This document shows, one piece after another, positions 37,541-47,882 of a stretch of 64,000 nucleotides of DNA. Position 1 is the stretch's first letter, and each line of letters begins with the position of its first letter. A program made the translations under genes and the position numbers. The notes under the pieces were generated by a model. It worked only from the letters and a program-made list of their open reading frames with translations. It searched no databases and had not been told where the DNA came from. Location of the stretch: positions 640,501-704,500 of the forward strand of contig NZ_CP024307.1 in NCBI RefSeq assembly GCF_002944405.1, written 5' to 3'. This stretch comes from Sinorhizobium fredii. Its GTDB lineage: Bacteria > Pseudomonadota > Alphaproteobacteria > Rhizobiales > Rhizobiaceae.

Positions 37541-39835
37541 ATGGATATGAACGAAATCAAAGAGATCTTCTTCCAGGAATGCGAGGAGCAGCTCGCGGAA
37601 CTGGAGTCGGGTCTCCTGAAGCTCAATGACGGCGACCGCGATCCCGAGACGGTCAACGCCGTCTTCCGCGCTGTCCACTCAATCAAGGGTGGCGCCGGTG
37701 CGTTCGGTCTCGATGACCTCGTCTCGTTTGCGCACGTCTTCGAGACGACGCTCGATTGCGTTCGATCCAACAGGCTTGAGCCCAACCAGGACGTCCTGAA
37801 GGTCATGCTGAAATCGGCGGACGTGCTTGCCGATCTCACCAATGCCGCCCGGGACGGCGGCAGCGTCGACGAGGCGCGCAGCCGTCAGCTGATCAAGGAG
37901 CTCGAGGCGCTCGCCAATGGTGAATTGCCGCAGGCGGCCGCTGCCGAGCCGGTGGCAAAGCCGGCGCCTGTTGCCGCACCGGCCCCGGCGCCCGCACCCG
38001 CTCCGGTGGTCAACGAGGAAGGCTTCCAGCCCGTCGCCTTCTCCTTCGACGAGTTCGAGGCGAACGAGCCTCCGGCGGTCGAGCCCTCGACCTTCGAAAT
38101 CCTCTTCAGGCCGAAGTCCGAGCTCTATGCCAAGGGCAATGACGCGACGCTGCTTTTGCGCGATCTCTCGCGCCTCGGCGAGATGAGCATCCTTTGCGAC
38201 ATGGACGAACTGCCGGCGCTCGGCAGCATGAATCCGGAGGCCGCCTATTTCGCCTGGAAGATCTCGCTGAAGACCGACAAGGGCGAAGACGCGATCCGTT
38301 CGGTTTTCGAATTTGCCGAGTGGGATTGCGAACTCGAAGTGACGCTCGCCGGCGACCCTGCCAATGCGGGCGAGGAATTGCCGATGCAGCCCGTTCCGTT
38401 CGACCTGTCGCTGCTCGATGAAGAGGCGCCGGCCACGGCAGGGGCTTCCGAGGACGAGGAGCAAGCCGTTGCCCAGCGCGAGGCTCGCGACGAGGCCCTG
38501 TCTGCCGCGGCGACCGCGAGCAAGGTCCTGCAGATGGCCCAGACCGCACGCGCTTCGGCCGAAAGCGCGAAGAGCGCAACGCCGGTCTCCGCGGCACAGG
38601 CGGCAGCACAGCAGGCCGCGTCGGCTGCCACCCCGACGATCCGCGTCGATCTCGACCGCGTCGACCGCCTGATCAACCTGGTCGGCGAGCTCGTCATCAA
38701 CCAGGCGATGCTGTCGCAGAGCGTCATCGAGAACGACACCAACGGTACGTCGTCGATCAATATGGGGCTCGAGGAGCTGCAGCAGCTCACCCGCGAGATC
38801 CAGGACAGCGTCATGGCGATCCGCGCGCAGCCGGTAAAGCCGGTGTTCCAGCGCATGTCGCGAATCGTCCGCGAAATCGCCGACATGACCGGCAAGTCGG
38901 TACGTCTCGTCACCGAAGGCGAGAACACCGAGGTCGACAAGACGGTCATCGACAAGCTGGCCGAGCCGCTGACGCACATGATCCGCAATGCGGTCGACCA
39001 CGGTCTCGAAACGCCGGAAAAGCGTGTCGCCGCCGGCAAGAACCCGGAAGGCACGGTCCGGCTGACGGCGAAGCACCGGTCCGGCCGCATCGTTATCGAG
39101 CTTGCCGATGACGGCGCCGGCATCAACCGCGAGAAGGTCCGGCAGAAGGCCATCGACAACGACCTGATCGCCGCCGATGCCAATCTATCCGACGAGGAAA
39201 TCGACAACCTGATCTTCCACGCGGGCTTTTCGACCGCAGACAAGATCTCCGACATTTCCGGCCGCGGCGTCGGCATGGATGTCGTCAAGCGGTCGATCCA
39301 GGCACTCGGCGGCCGCATCAACATCTCGTCGAAGCCGGGGCAGGGTTCTGTCTTCACGATGAGCCTGCCGCTGACGCTCGCCGTCCTCGACGGCATGGTG
39401 GTGACGGTCGCCAACCAGACGCTCGTCGTGCCGCTGACGGCAATCGTCGAAACACTTCAGCCGGAGGCCTCGGCGATCCACAGCTTCGGTGCCTCCCAGC
39501 GGCTGATCTCGATCCGCAACTCCTTCTGCCCGCTGGTCGACGTCGGACGCATCCTGAACTTCCGCGCTATCCAGGCCAATCCGGTCGAAGGGGTGGCGCT
39601 GCTCGTCGAGTCCGAAGGCGGCGGCCAGCGCGCCCTGATGGTCGATGCGATCCAGGGCCAGCGGCAGGTGGTCATCAAGAGCCTCGAGGCGAACTACACC
39701 CATGTGCCGGGCATTGCGGCGGCCACCATTCTCGGCGATGGGCGCGTGGCGCTTATCCTCGATGTCGACGCGATCGTCGCCGCCTCGCGCGGACACTCCC
39801 TGAAACCTGAAATGTCTCTTGCTGCAGCCGGATAA
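37541..39835 (+). CDS. cheA: Chemotaxis histidine kinase CheA
   Basis: A 764-residue CheA with all five domains. P1 (about 1-105) carries the phosphorylated His46 in AVHSIKGGAGAFGL. A Pro/Ala-rich linker (about 135-160) leads to P2 (about 175-295), which binds CheY/CheB and, in this group, CheS. P3 dimerisation starts near IRVDLDRVDRLINLVGELVINQAML; P4 has the N, G1 and G2 ATP motifs (HMIRNAVDHGLE, ADDGAGIN, GRGVGMDVVK); P5 is CheW-like (SLPLTLAVLDGMVV to the end). It autophosphorylates in response to receptors and feeds CheY1, CheY2 and CheB. A second Ala/Gln-rich linker lies at about 315-365. Confidence 0.96.
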   Translation: MDMNEIKEIFFQECEEQLAELESGLLKLNDGDRDPETVNAVFRAVHSIKGGAGAFGLDDLVSFAHVFETTLDCVRSNRLEPNQDVLKVMLKSADVLADLTNAARDGGSVDEARSRQLIKELEALANGELPQAAAAEPVAKPAPVAAPAPAPAPAPVVNEEGFQPVAFSFDEFEANEPPAVEPSTFEILFRPKSELYAKGNDATLLLRDLSRLGEMSILCDMDELPALGSMNPEAAYFAWKISLKTDKGEDAIRSVFEFAEWDCELEVTLAGDPANAGEELPMQPVPFDLSLLDEEAPATAGASEDEEQAVAQREARDEALSAAATASKVLQMAQTARASAESAKSATPVSAAQAAAQQAASAATPTIRVDLDRVDRLINLVGELVINQAMLSQSVIENDTNGTSSINMGLEELQQLTREIQDSVMAIRAQPVKPVFQRMSRIVREIADMTGKSVRLVTEGENTEVDKTVIDKLAEPLTHMIRNAVDHGLETPEKRVAAGKNPEGTVRLTAKHRSGRIVIELADDGAGINREKVRQKAIDNDLIAADANLSDEEIDNLIFHAGFSTADKISDISGRGVGMDVVKRSIQALGGRINISSKPGQGSVFTMSLPLTLAVLDGMVVTVANQTLVVPLTAIVETLQPEASAIHSFGASQRLISIRNSFCPLVDVGRILNFRAIQANPVEGVALLVESEGGGQRALMVDAIQGQRQVVIKSLEANYTHVPGIAAATILGDGRVALILDVDAIVAASRGHSLKPEMSLAAAG

Positions 39836-39839
39836 TACT

Positions 39840-40307
39840 ATGACCTATGTCGCAAAAAATCTGACGACTAGCGGACGGGAGCTGATCGCTTTCCGCGCCG
39901 GCGGCCAGGAATTCTGCGTCAACGTAATGTCGGTCCGCGAAATTCGCGGCTGGACGCCTGCGACCGCGATGCCGCACGCGCCGAGCTACATGCTCGGCGT
40001 CATCAACCTGCGCGGCGCGGTGCTGCCGATCATCGACTTTTCCGCCCGCCTCGGCATGAAGCCGGCCGAGCCGACGGTCCGTCATGTGATCATCGTCGCC
40101 CAGGTGAAGAGCCAGGTGGTGGGGCTTCTGGTCGATGCCGTCTCCGACATCCTGACCGTCTCGGATGGCGACATCCAGCCGACCCCGGATATCGCGTCGG
40201 ACTTCGAAAGGAGCTTCGCGCGTGGCGTCCTGGCAATCGAGGGGCGGATGATCTGCCTGGTCGAACTCGACCAGGTCTGCCCGCAAGAAGAAAGGGAAGC
40301 GGCATGA
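39840..40307 (+). CDS. cheW: Chemotaxis coupling protein CheW
   Basis: A 155-residue CheW, which links receptors to CheA. It has LIAFRAGGQEFCVNVMSVREIRGW, the MLGVINLRGAVLPIIDFSARLGM segment and VGLLVDAVSDILTV. The ATG at 39840 is preferred because it matches the normal CheW length; an in-frame ATG at 39819 overlaps cheA. The ribosome site is weak, so translation may be coupled to cheA. Its stop overlaps cheR by four bases. Confidence 0.95.
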   Translation: MTYVAKNLTTSGRELIAFRAGGQEFCVNVMSVREIRGWTPATAMPHAPSYMLGVINLRGAVLPIIDFSARLGMKPAEPTVRHVIIVAQVKSQVVGLLVDAVSDILTVSDGDIQPTPDIASDFERSFARGVLAIEGRMICLVELDQVCPQEEREAA

Positions 40308-41212
40308 GGGCCAAGGCCACTTTCGAACAGAAGCTGTCGCCGGACGAATGCCTTGCGGCCGGCGAATATCCGCTGACCCGCCGCGACCTCAGCGAAATTG
40401 CCGCGATGATCTATGCGGATGCCGGCATCTACCTGAACGAATCCAAGGCGTCGCTGGTCTATTCGCGGCTGTCGAAACACATCCGCAACCTAGGCCTCAA
40501 GGGCTTCCGCGACTATTGCCAGCTCGTCGCCTCGCCGGCCGGTGCTGCGGCGCGCCGCGACATGCTCTCGCATCTGACCACCAACTTCACCCGCTTCTTT
40601 CGCGAGAACCATCATTTCGAGCATCTGAAGACCGACGTGCTGCCGGGCCTCATCGCCCGGGCGAAGAACGGCGGCCGGGTCCGCATCTGGTCGGCCGCCT
40701 GCTCGGACGGCCAGGAGCCCTATTCGATCGCGCTGACGGTGCTGTCGCTGCTGCCGAATGCCGCCGAATATGACTTCCGAATCCTCGCGACCGACATCGA
40801 TCCGAAGATCCTGGCGCTCGCCCGCGCCGGCGCCTATGACGCGACGGCGCTCGAAACGGTAAGCCCCGCCATGCGCAAGCAATGGTTCAGGGAGGTCGAG
40901 GTCAACGGCCGCGGCAAGTGGCAGATCGATGACCGCGTCAAGCGGCTGATCACCTTCAACGAGCTCAATCTGATGGCGCAATGGCCGCTCAAGGGGCCCT
41001 TCGACGTGATCTTCTGCCGCAACGTGGTGATCTACTTCGACGAGCCGACGCAGATGAAGATCTGGTCGCGATTTGCGGGCGTGCTCGACACGGGCGGCCA
41101 TCTCTATATCGGTCACTCGGAGCGCGTCTCGGGGGATGCCAAGACGATCTTCGACAATATCGGCGTCACCACCTATCGCCACACCGGCAAATTCCATGGA
41201 GGTCGGGCATGA
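40304..41212 (+). CDS. cheR: Chemoreceptor glutamate methyltransferase CheR
   Basis: A 302-residue SAM-dependent methyltransferase. The N-terminal helical domain contains [25 protein letters not shown]; the catalytic domain has [16 protein letters not shown], the SAM loop [29 protein letters not shown] and [13 protein letters not shown]. It methylates receptor glutamates for adaptation. Overlaps of four bases with cheW and cheB (ATGA) show translational coupling. Confidence 0.96.
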   Translation: MRAKATFEQKLSPDECLAAGEYPLTRRDLSEIAAMIYADAGIYLNESKASLVYSRLSKHIRNLGLKGFRDYCQLVASPAGAAARRDMLSHLTTNFTRFFRENHHFEHLKTDVLPGLIARAKNGGRVRIWSAACSDGQEPYSIALTVLSLLPNAAEYDFRILATDIDPKILALARAGAYDATALETVSPAMRKQWFREVEVNGRGKWQIDDRVKRLITFNELNLMAQWPLKGPFDVIFCRNVVIYFDEPTQMKIWSRFAGVLDTGGHLYIGHSERVSGDAKTIFDNIGVTTYRHTGKFHGGRA

Positions 41213-42261
41213 ACGCTCCCGCCCGTGTTCTCGTCGTCGATGACTCGCCCACCATGCGCGGGCTGATCTCGGCCGTGCTCAATGCCGATCCGGAGGTGAA
41301 GGTCGTCGGTCAGGCGGCCGACGCGCTCGAGGCTCGCCAGGCAATCAAGCAGCTGGATCCCGATGTCGTCACCCTCGACATCGAGATGCCGAACATGAAC
41401 GGCCTCGAGTTCCTCGACAAGATCATGCGGCTGAGGCCCATGCCGGTCATCATGGTCTCGACGCTGACCCACAAGGGTGCCGAGGCGACGATCGCCGCGC
41501 TCGAAATCGGCGCCTTTGATTGCGTTGGCAAGCCGCATCCCGGCGATCCGAATCCGTTCGGCGGTCTGGTCGACAAGGTCAAGGCGGCGGCGCGCTCGCA
41601 GCGCAAATCGATGATCACCAGCAACCGGGCAGCATCGACGCCGGCCGTAAGCAGCGCGTCCGACTACAAGGCGGGCCGCAAGATCATCGCGATCGGCGCC
41701 TCGACCGGCGGCGTGGAGGCCCTGATTGCCGTCCTGCAAAAGTTCCCGGCAAATTGCCCGCCGACGGTGATCACGCAGCACATGCCGCACACCTTCACCA
41801 AGAGCTTTTCCGAACGGCTGAACCGGCTCTGCGCGCCGACCGTCCAGGAGGCGACCGACGGCGCCCGTCTCGAGGTCGGCAAGGTCTATCTGGCGCCCGG
41901 CGGCGACCGGCACCTTCAGGTCGCCAATGCCTCCGCGCCCTGCTGCCGGCTGGTTGACCGGGAACCCGTCAACGGGCATCGCCCGTCGGTCGACGTGCTG
42001 TTCGATTCGGTTGCCGAATTGGCGGGGCGCAATTCGATCGGTGTGATCCTGACCGGCATGGGGCGCGACGGCGCGGCCGGCCTCCTCAAGATGCGGCATG
42101 CTGGGGCGCGCACCTTCGGACAAAACGAAAAGACTTGTGTCGTCTATGGAATGCCCAGAGTGGCTTACGAATTGGGCGCTGTCGAAACGCAGCTCCCCCT
42201 CGGATCGATCGGGGAGGAGATATTGAAGACGGCAGCAGCCCGGAAGGAAGGAAGCGAATAA
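41209..42261 (+). CDS. cheB: Chemoreceptor methylesterase/deamidase CheB
   Basis: A 350-residue protein with a receiver domain (phosphoacceptor Asp57 in [11 protein letters not shown]) and a C-terminal methylesterase domain with the catalytic Ser in [11 protein letters not shown], His in [12 protein letters not shown] and Asp in [10 protein letters not shown]. It removes methyl groups from receptors and opposes CheR. The ATG at 41209 overlaps the cheR stop; the upstream in-frame part is the shadow of cheR. The stop shares a base with cheY2. Confidence 0.96.
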   Translation: MNAPARVLVVDDSPTMRGLISAVLNADPEVKVVGQAADALEARQAIKQLDPDVVTLDIEMPNMNGLEFLDKIMRLRPMPVIMVSTLTHKGAEATIAALEIGAFDCVGKPHPGDPNPFGGLVDKVKAAARSQRKSMITSNRAASTPAVSSASDYKAGRKIIAIGASTGGVEALIAVLQKFPANCPPTVITQHMPHTFTKSFSERLNRLCAPTVQEATDGARLEVGKVYLAPGGDRHLQVANASAPCCRLVDREPVNGHRPSVDVLFDSVAELAGRNSIGVILTGMGRDGAAGLLKMRHAGARTFGQNEKTCVVYGMPRVAYELGAVETQLPLGSIGEEILKTAAARKEGSE

Positions 42262-42650
42262 TGTCCATCGCCGAAAAGATTAAGGTTCTGATCGTCGACG
42301 ATCAGGTCACGAGCCGACTGCTCCTGGGCGACGCCCTGCAGCAACTGGGCTTCAAGCAGATTACTGCCGCCGGCGACGGCGAGCAGGGCATGAAGATCAT
42401 GGCGCAAAACCCGCACCACCTGGTCATCTCGGACTTCAACATGCCGAAGATGGACGGTCTCGGCTTGCTGCAGGCGGTTCGCTCGAACCCGAACACCAAG
42501 AAGGCGGCCTTCATCATCCTGACCGCTCAGGGCGACAGGGCGCTCGTCCAGAAGGCCGCCGCGCTCGGCGCCAACAACGTTCTCGCCAAGCCGTTCACCA
42601 TCGAAAAGATGAAGGCAGCGATCGAGGCGGTCTTCGGGGCACTGAAATAA
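42261..42650 (+). CDS. cheY2: CheY2 response regulator (motor control)
   Basis: A 129-residue lone receiver domain with Asp13-Asp14, phosphoacceptor Asp58 in [12 protein letters not shown], Thr in FIILTAQG and Lys in NVLAKPFT. In S. meliloti, CheY2-P is the output that binds the motor and slows rotation. GGAAGGAAG lies before the start; both ends overlap neighbours by one base (TAATG). Confidence 0.95.
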   Translation: MSIAEKIKVLIVDDQVTSRLLLGDALQQLGFKQITAAGDGEQGMKIMAQNPHHLVISDFNMPKMDGLGLLQAVRSNPNTKKAAFIILTAQGDRALVQKAAALGANNVLAKPFTIEKMKAAIEAVFGALK

Positions 42651-43201
42651 TGTTGGAAGCTGCCGGCAGGCGTGTGCATGTCATTCAGGGCGAGTTCAAG
42701 GTCGTCAACGATCCGGATGTCGTTCTCTCGACGATTCTCGGCTCCTGCGTGGCCGCCTGCATGCGCGACCCGGTGGCGGGCGTCGGCGGCATGAACCATT
42801 TCCTGCTGCCCGGCTCTTCGACGTCGCCGGCCTCGGCCGGTGACGCGACGCGCTACGGCGTGCATCTCATGGAATTGCTGATCAACGGCCTCCTGAAACA
42901 GGGCGCGCGCCGCGATCGGCTCGAGGCGAAGATCTTCGGCGGAGCCAGGACGATTGCGCGCTTCTCGAATGTCGGCGAGCAGAACGCCGCCTTTGCACGG
43001 CAGTTCCTGCTCGACGAGGGCATCCGCGTCGTCGGCGAGAGCACCGGCGGAGAGCATGGCCGCAAGCTGGAATATTGGCCGGTCACCGGTCGTGCCCGCC
43101 AATACGCGCTGACCGGTGTCGAAGCCCAGCGCGCCATCCATCAGGACCAGCGGCCCGCGCCTGCGCCGAAGCCGGTGGAAAGCTCGATCGAGTTCTTCTA
43201 A
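42650..43201 (+). CDS. cheD: Chemoreceptor glutamine deamidase CheD
   Basis: A 183-residue CheD. The catalytic Cys33 is in LGSCVAACM and the His50 in [31 protein letters not shown] is the family core. It deamidates receptor glutamines to glutamates, which then serve as methylation sites. It has a Pro-rich C-terminal tail ([12 protein letters not shown]). Start and stop fit the tightly coupled operon. Confidence 0.95.
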   Translation: MLEAAGRRVHVIQGEFKVVNDPDVVLSTILGSCVAACMRDPVAGVGGMNHFLLPGSSTSPASAGDATRYGVHLMELLINGLLKQGARRDRLEAKIFGGARTIARFSNVGEQNAAFARQFLLDEGIRVVGESTGGEHGRKLEYWPVTGRARQYALTGVEAQRAIHQDQRPAPAPKPVESSIEFF

Positions 43202-43262
43202 TCGCGCCGTCGGGCGAGCTGGCGGCTCGGACGCCAAGATTTCCTTCAACGTGAGAAAAACG

Positions 43263-43655
43263 ATGCACACCGACCACCAGAGCTATATGCCTCACGCGGA
43301 AGAATCGCTGCCGGACGTGTTGATGCGCATCGTCACCGAACTGCACGACGTCGCCTATCTCATCGAGCGGATCGAGCCGCAGCTCGCAGGCGGTCACGAT
43401 GGATCCGCGGCCGATCCGGCCGACAGGATGATGGTCCTTCAGGGTATCGACCTTGCGGTCCAGAAGACCCGGGGCCTCGCCGAATTCATCGACACGATCA
43501 CCGCATCGATTCCCGACACGTGCCTCGTGGACATCTCGACGGCCGTCAACCTGGTCAAGCTAGCCGACATGAAAAAGGCGCTCGGCAGCGGCCTTTTACG
43601 CCACGGCCACTCGCAGCCGCTCACCAAGGCCGCGGGCGATTTCGAGGCGTTTTGA
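43263..43655 (+). CDS. cheT: CheT, small chemotaxis-operon protein
   Basis: A 130-residue mostly helical acidic protein at the place of S. meliloti cheT (orf10), the last che gene before fliF. Segments such as LPDVLMRIVTELHDVAYLIERIEPQL suggest a helical bundle, somewhat like phosphatase or HPt-like helices, but I see no catalytic motif. In S. meliloti it is needed for normal chemotaxis. The ATG at 43263 has a weak ribosome site; a GTG 12 bases upstream is the alternative. Confidence 0.85.
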   Translation: MHTDHQSYMPHAEESLPDVLMRIVTELHDVAYLIERIEPQLAGGHDGSAADPADRMMVLQGIDLAVQKTRGLAEFIDTITASIPDTCLVDISTAVNLVKLADMKKALGSGLLRHGHSQPLTKAAGDFEAF

Positions 43656-43858
43656 CGTTAGATGATATGGGCGCCTGAGTCGCCCCTCGACCATCATCCT
43701 TCTGCTCCGTCAAGTTCGCGCAAGTTTCGCCGCCTAGCTTCGCTTCCGGGGCTGGTAGATTCGCGCATATCGATACCTGCTTACCAGAATGTTTGATCCT
43801 CGCATGATGCCGTCGAGTGCCGGCAAGGGTGCCATGCGATACTGGGTGCGGAAACAGA

Positions 43859-45538
43859 ATGAATCTGTTCGATCAATTCTCGACGTTCACGAAAAACCTG
43901 AGCAATCTCGGGCAGAGCAAGCTAATCGCGCTCGCGGTGGCCGGCATCGTCGCGATCGGCTTCGTCCTCGGCGCTGCGATCTACGTCAACAAGCCAGCCT
44001 ATGAAACGCTCTATGTCGGCCTCGAGCGCAGCGATGTCACCCAGATCAGCATTGCGCTTGCCGAGGCGAATCTCGACTTCGAGGTCGGCGCGGATGGCGG
44101 CAGCATTCAGGTGCCGGTCGGCATGACCGGCAAGGCTCGGCTGCTTCTGGCCGAGCGCGGCCTGCCGAGCAGCGCCAATGCCGGCTACGAACTCTTCGAC
44201 AATGTGGGCTCGCTCGGACTCACCTCCTTCATGCAGGAGGTGACCCGCGTTCGTGCATTGGAGGGCGAGATTGCCCGCACCATCCAGCAGATTTCCGGCA
44301 TCGCGGCGGCCCGCGTCCATATCGTCATGCCGGAGCGGGGCAGCTTCCGCAAGGCCGAGCAGACGCCGACCGCATCGGTGATGATTCGTGCGAGTGCGAC
44401 CGTCGGCCGGAGCGCCGCCTCGTCGATCCGCCATCTTGTCGCTTCGTCCGTCCCGGGTCTCGATGTCGACGACGTCACCATTCTCGATTCGACCGGCCAG
44501 CTCCTTGCCTCGGGCGACGACCCGGCAAACAGCGCCCTCAACCAGTCGCTCGGCGTCGTGCAGAACGTCCAGTCCGATCTCGAGAAGAAGATCGACAACG
44601 CGCTTGCGCCCTTCCTTGGCATGGACAATTTCCGCACCAGCGTCACCGCTTCGCTCAACACCGATGCCCAGCAGATCCAGGAGACCGTGTTCGACCCCGA
44701 ATCGCGGGTCGAGCGCTCGACGCGGGTCATCAAGGAAGAGCAGAAATCCAGCCAGCAGCAGCCGGACAACGCCGCGACCGTCCAGCAGAACGTGCCCCAG
44801 GCGGCGCCGCGCGGCGGCGCCGGCCAGCAGTCGAGCGACGAGGCGGAGAAGAAGGAAGAGCAGACCAACTACGAGATCAACAGCAAGACGATCGCGACCG
44901 TCAAAAACAGCTATGCGATCGAGCGGCTGTCGATCGCCGTCGTGGTCAACCGCGGCCGCCTGGCAGCGATGGTCGGCGAGGGGGCCGATCAGGCGAAGAT
45001 CGATGCCTATCTCCAGGACATGCAGAAGATTGTCGCGTCCGCTGCCGGTGTCGATCCGAACCGCGGAGACGTCGTCACGCTGAACGCGATGGATTTTGTC
45101 GAGACGCAATTGCTCGACCAACCGGTGGCCGGGCCGGGCGTCATGGAAATGCTGACGCGCAATCTCGGCGGCATCATCAACTCGCTGGCCTTCATCGTCG
45201 TCGCCTTCCTGGTCGTCTGGCTGGGCATGCGGCCACTCGCCCGCCAGATGGGCTTTGGCGGTCAATCCGGTCAGCTCGAAGGCGAGGGCGCCGGTCTCGA
45301 ATTGCCGGATTTCTCTCCGGCTGGCGCCGGTGCCGCAAGCGGCGCCCTCATGGAGGGCTTCGGTTCGGACTTCGGCTTCGACAGCACGGACGACCTGCTC
45401 AATCTCGGCGACGACAGCAACGGCTTCAATCGCCGCGTCAAGGAGGGCCCGGAGCGCCGGCTCGCGCGCATGGTGGAGATCAGCGAGGAGCGGGCCGCAA
45501 AAATCCTCCGCAAATGGTCCCTCGACCGCGCCGCCTAA
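43859..45538 (+). CDS. fliF: Flagellar MS-ring protein FliF
   Basis: A 559-residue FliF with the two membrane spans expected (about 21-41, ALAVAGIVAIGFVLGAAIYV, and about 437-457, IINSLAFIVVAFLVVWLGMRPL). The periplasmic part contains ETLYVGLERSDV, LFDNVGSLGLTSFMQEVTRVRALEGEIARTI and RVHIVMPERG, the usual ring-building motifs. A Gln/Ser-rich linker lies at about 295-340. The C-terminal tail (MVEISEERAAKILRKWSL) is the FliG-binding end. It begins 203 bases after cheT and ends at a terminator hairpin. Confidence 0.96.
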   Translation: MNLFDQFSTFTKNLSNLGQSKLIALAVAGIVAIGFVLGAAIYVNKPAYETLYVGLERSDVTQISIALAEANLDFEVGADGGSIQVPVGMTGKARLLLAERGLPSSANAGYELFDNVGSLGLTSFMQEVTRVRALEGEIARTIQQISGIAAARVHIVMPERGSFRKAEQTPTASVMIRASATVGRSAASSIRHLVASSVPGLDVDDVTILDSTGQLLASGDDPANSALNQSLGVVQNVQSDLEKKIDNALAPFLGMDNFRTSVTASLNTDAQQIQETVFDPESRVERSTRVIKEEQKSSQQQPDNAATVQQNVPQAAPRGGAGQQSSDEAEKKEEQTNYEINSKTIATVKNSYAIERLSIAVVVNRGRLAAMVGEGADQAKIDAYLQDMQKIVASAAGVDPNRGDVVTLNAMDFVETQLLDQPVAGPGVMEMLTRNLGGIINSLAFIVVAFLVVWLGMRPLARQMGFGGQSGQLEGEGAGLELPDFSPAGAGAASGALMEGFGSDFGFDSTDDLLNLGDDSNGFNRRVKEGPERRLARMVEISEERAAKILRKWSLDRAA

Positions 45539-45561
45539 AATCCTTCGAGGAGGCCGCGGAC

Positions 45562-45584
45562 AATCCCGCCGTACCGGCGGGATT
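45562..45584 (+). terminator. Rho-independent-type terminator after fliF
   Basis: A perfect 10-bp stem, AATCCCGCCG with CGGCGGGATT, with a three-base loop lies 23 bases after the fliF stop and is followed by T-rich TTCGCGTTT. It closes the che-fliF transcription unit. Confidence 0.8.
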
Positions 45585-46368
45585 TCGCGTTTCCCTGAGG
45601 CAGGAGTGACGTCGGGTCGCATTGCCGCGATGTGACGAGGCGGCGGAAATAGTGTTCGAGTCAATTCCCTGGCATCGGCTGGAGCGCCTAACCTGTCGCA
45701 AGAATGCGTGTCGGCGGTGCGAGTCTAGGTGAGGTGCGGATCGAAAAATTTAAAGAAAATTTTAACCATATTAGATTCGGACGGGTCGACACCGCCCCTC
45801 TATCTGTACCTGTAGACTGCCGCTTGTTTTCCCATGACTCAGCTTAGCTCAGATATAACTATCAAGAATTGAAATAGAGGTTGGTTCTTCTTTGAATCTA
45901 TACAGGTGCTGTGGCCATCTCTGGCGGTTCGGACTTGGTGCATTTTAGCAACAGCCGCTGTTCGAAAGTAAAGTCCGTTCCTCTATATTCGATGCGCGTG
46001 AGGCGTTGAAGGCGCCACAAACCACTGGGAAGTGACCGTATCCACCTCTTTGGCGTGTCTCTGGCGTTAGGCAAGAGAGCTGAGATGGGTGCTGGCGTTC
46101 CGTGAGATACCAATAAAAATCAAGTGGATACTAAAGCAATCCGGTGGGTGCGCCTGCGCTCTCCACCAGAGGTAAACCGGTAGGTGACTAGCTGCTCTAC
46201 TTAGGGGTGCGTAAGCAAGTTGTGTCTCAATCACAGTGTTTTTTTAGGGGCGGCGATGTACAGTTTAGATATTGATTCGCGTTCCGGTTTGCGTGTGGGA
46301 ATGCCGGCTCCGGTGGCTGTCGGCGTAGCTCGCAAGGGGCGTCGAATTCGGCACGGGGGCTGAAAGTC
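45585..46368. other. Long gene-poor region upstream of visN
   Basis: About 780 bases before visN. It is AT-rich in places (45745-45775, 45855-45900, 46110-46135) unlike its surroundings. A 71-codon frame on the minus strand (45898-46113) has no ribosome site and no recognised product. The final part, near 46235-46260, has a run of seven T and a run of four G. It probably contains the visNR promoter and perhaps a long leader or an RNA, but I cannot name one. Confidence 0.45.
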
Positions 46369-47106
46369 ATGGAAATTACACAGACTAGCGCGGCCTGGTC
46401 TTTGCAGACCGCCGCGCCGCGCATGAGCAGTCGCGGCATATCGCGTGAACAATTGATCCGCAGGCTCGGGGAAGCTGCCGCGCGCAGCAGCCTCGCCAAC
46501 GGGCTGGCGATCCTGACGGAATATGTCGGAGCGACCCACTACCTGCTCGCTCGCCACGGTCTGTCGCAGGACGGCGGACTTGATTTCGTCCTGTGTTCCG
46601 ATTGGCCCTTCGACGTCGTTCGGCGTCTATCGGGCATCGTCATCGGCCTAAACGCCAGGACGACCGAGTTGGAAAAATGCCTGGCGGCGCTGCAGCCCTG
46701 CTTCCAGGTCCTGCCGGACGACATCGATCTGCCGCGCGGGGTCAATCGTTCCTACTGCTCCGTCTCGTTCAATGTCGGCCGCTCCCGTTACTCGTTGATG
46801 CTGCTGTTCCCCGAGGACGTCATCCTCTCCCAGGAAGGGCTGCGCGATATCGCCGTGCTCGCAAGCTATCTCGCAAGTTTCAAGGCCGATGGCGGAGTAC
46901 GGCAGGACCGGGACTTCGAGCTGACCGAGCGCGAGCTCGAATGCCTGTACTGGATTGCCGAAGGCAAGACGAGCGAGGAGATCGCCGTCATCCTCGGCAT
47001 CTCCCGCAACACGATCAACAACTACATCACCAGCGTCATGCGCAAGACCGCGACGCGCACCAGGTCGGAAGCCATCGCCCACGCCGTCCGGCACAATCTG
47101 GTATAG
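46369..47106 (+). CDS. visN: LuxR-type master regulator of motility VisN
   Basis: A 245-residue regulator with an N-terminal ligand/partner domain and a C-terminal LuxR-type HTH: LTERELECLYWIAEGKTSEEIAVILGISRNTINNYI. In S. meliloti VisN and VisR act together at the top of the flagellar hierarchy and turn on rem, which activates the later genes. It is the first of the pair, with visR 10 bases downstream. The ATG at 46369 has only a weak ribosome site (GGGGGCTGAAAGTC); ATG at about residue 19 is possible. Confidence 0.93.
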   Translation: MEITQTSAAWSLQTAAPRMSSRGISREQLIRRLGEAAARSSLANGLAILTEYVGATHYLLARHGLSQDGGLDFVLCSDWPFDVVRRLSGIVIGLNARTTELEKCLAALQPCFQVLPDDIDLPRGVNRSYCSVSFNVGRSRYSLMLLFPEDVILSQEGLRDIAVLASYLASFKADGGVRQDRDFELTERELECLYWIAEGKTSEEIAVILGISRNTINNYITSVMRKTATRTRSEAIAHAVRHNLV

Positions 47107-47116
47107 GAGCGCGACG

Positions 47117-47857
47117 ATGATGCACCTGGATTCGGAGAACCGCTCGGACGATGCCCGGCTCGGCCGCAGCGCGCGCGCGGCACGTGCGGCGACTCTGGTC
47201 ACGCGGCTGCAGGCGATGCAGCGGCAGATCAATGCGAAGAATTTCGCCGTCCTGCGCGTCAATGGAAGAGGGATGCCGGCGACGCGCAAGCTCACCTGCG
47301 TCCTGCACAATTGGGGTGCCGCTTCCGAAGCGAATGCGCATGAACTTCTCAAGGTCTACGGCGAGGAACTGCTCCAGCACCTCGATCGATCGCCGCTGGC
47401 GCTGCTGTGGGACGGCCAGGGAGAGCATCAGGCAGCCGACGTTTCCGACACGGCGCTTTTCTCGCAGCGGCTGAAGGGGCGGCAGCTCTCCTATTCGGGC
47501 ATCGCCTTCCCGATACGGCTCGGCGCCCAGGGCAACGGCTATGTGGTCTTCGCCGGCAGCTATATCGACGCGCCGGCGGAACAGATCCTCGACTTGCACG
47601 GCCGCTGCGCACAGGTGATGACCGACATGCTGGCGGCCGACGAACGACGCCTGTTCAAGGGCGAGAGCCTCAGCGACCGCGAGATCGCTTGCCTACAGAT
47701 GGCCGGCGACGGCTATATCAGCGAGGAAATCGCCGAGAAGATGGGCTTGTCCGTTCACACCGTGAACGCCTATCTCGGCGCCGCCACGACGAAGCTCGAT
47801 TCGGTCAATCGCATCCAGGCGATCGCCAAGGCCATACGGCTCGGCTATATCAGCTAA
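47117..47857 (+). CDS. visR: LuxR-type master regulator of motility VisR
   Basis: A 246-residue partner of VisN with the same layout: a poorly conserved N-terminal domain and a C-terminal HTH, LSDREIACLQMAGDGYISEEIAEKMGLSVHTVNAYL. The known model is a VisNR heterodimer. The start is at 47117 (two ATG in tandem) after AGGAGCG. It ends just before a palindromic repeat that may serve as transcript end. Confidence 0.93.
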   Translation: MMHLDSENRSDDARLGRSARAARAATLVTRLQAMQRQINAKNFAVLRVNGRGMPATRKLTCVLHNWGAASEANAHELLKVYGEELLQHLDRSPLALLWDGQGEHQAADVSDTALFSQRLKGRQLSYSGIAFPIRLGAQGNGYVVFAGSYIDAPAEQILDLHGRCAQVMTDMLAADERRLFKGESLSDREIACLQMAGDGYISEEIAEKMGLSVHTVNAYLGAATTKLDSVNRIQAIAKAIRLGYIS

Positions 47858-47882
47858 AATTCGCGAGGCATTTCAGTAAATT

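Noticed and set aside
45898..46113. A 71-codon minus-strand frame in the gap before visN
   Set aside because: No ribosome site, no recognised product and no sign of conserved pattern; kept only as part of the gap description.
45585..46368. tRNA or other standard RNA gene in the visN gap
   Set aside because: I could not fold a cloverleaf or recognise a tRNA T-loop (GGTTCGANTCC) in either strand.
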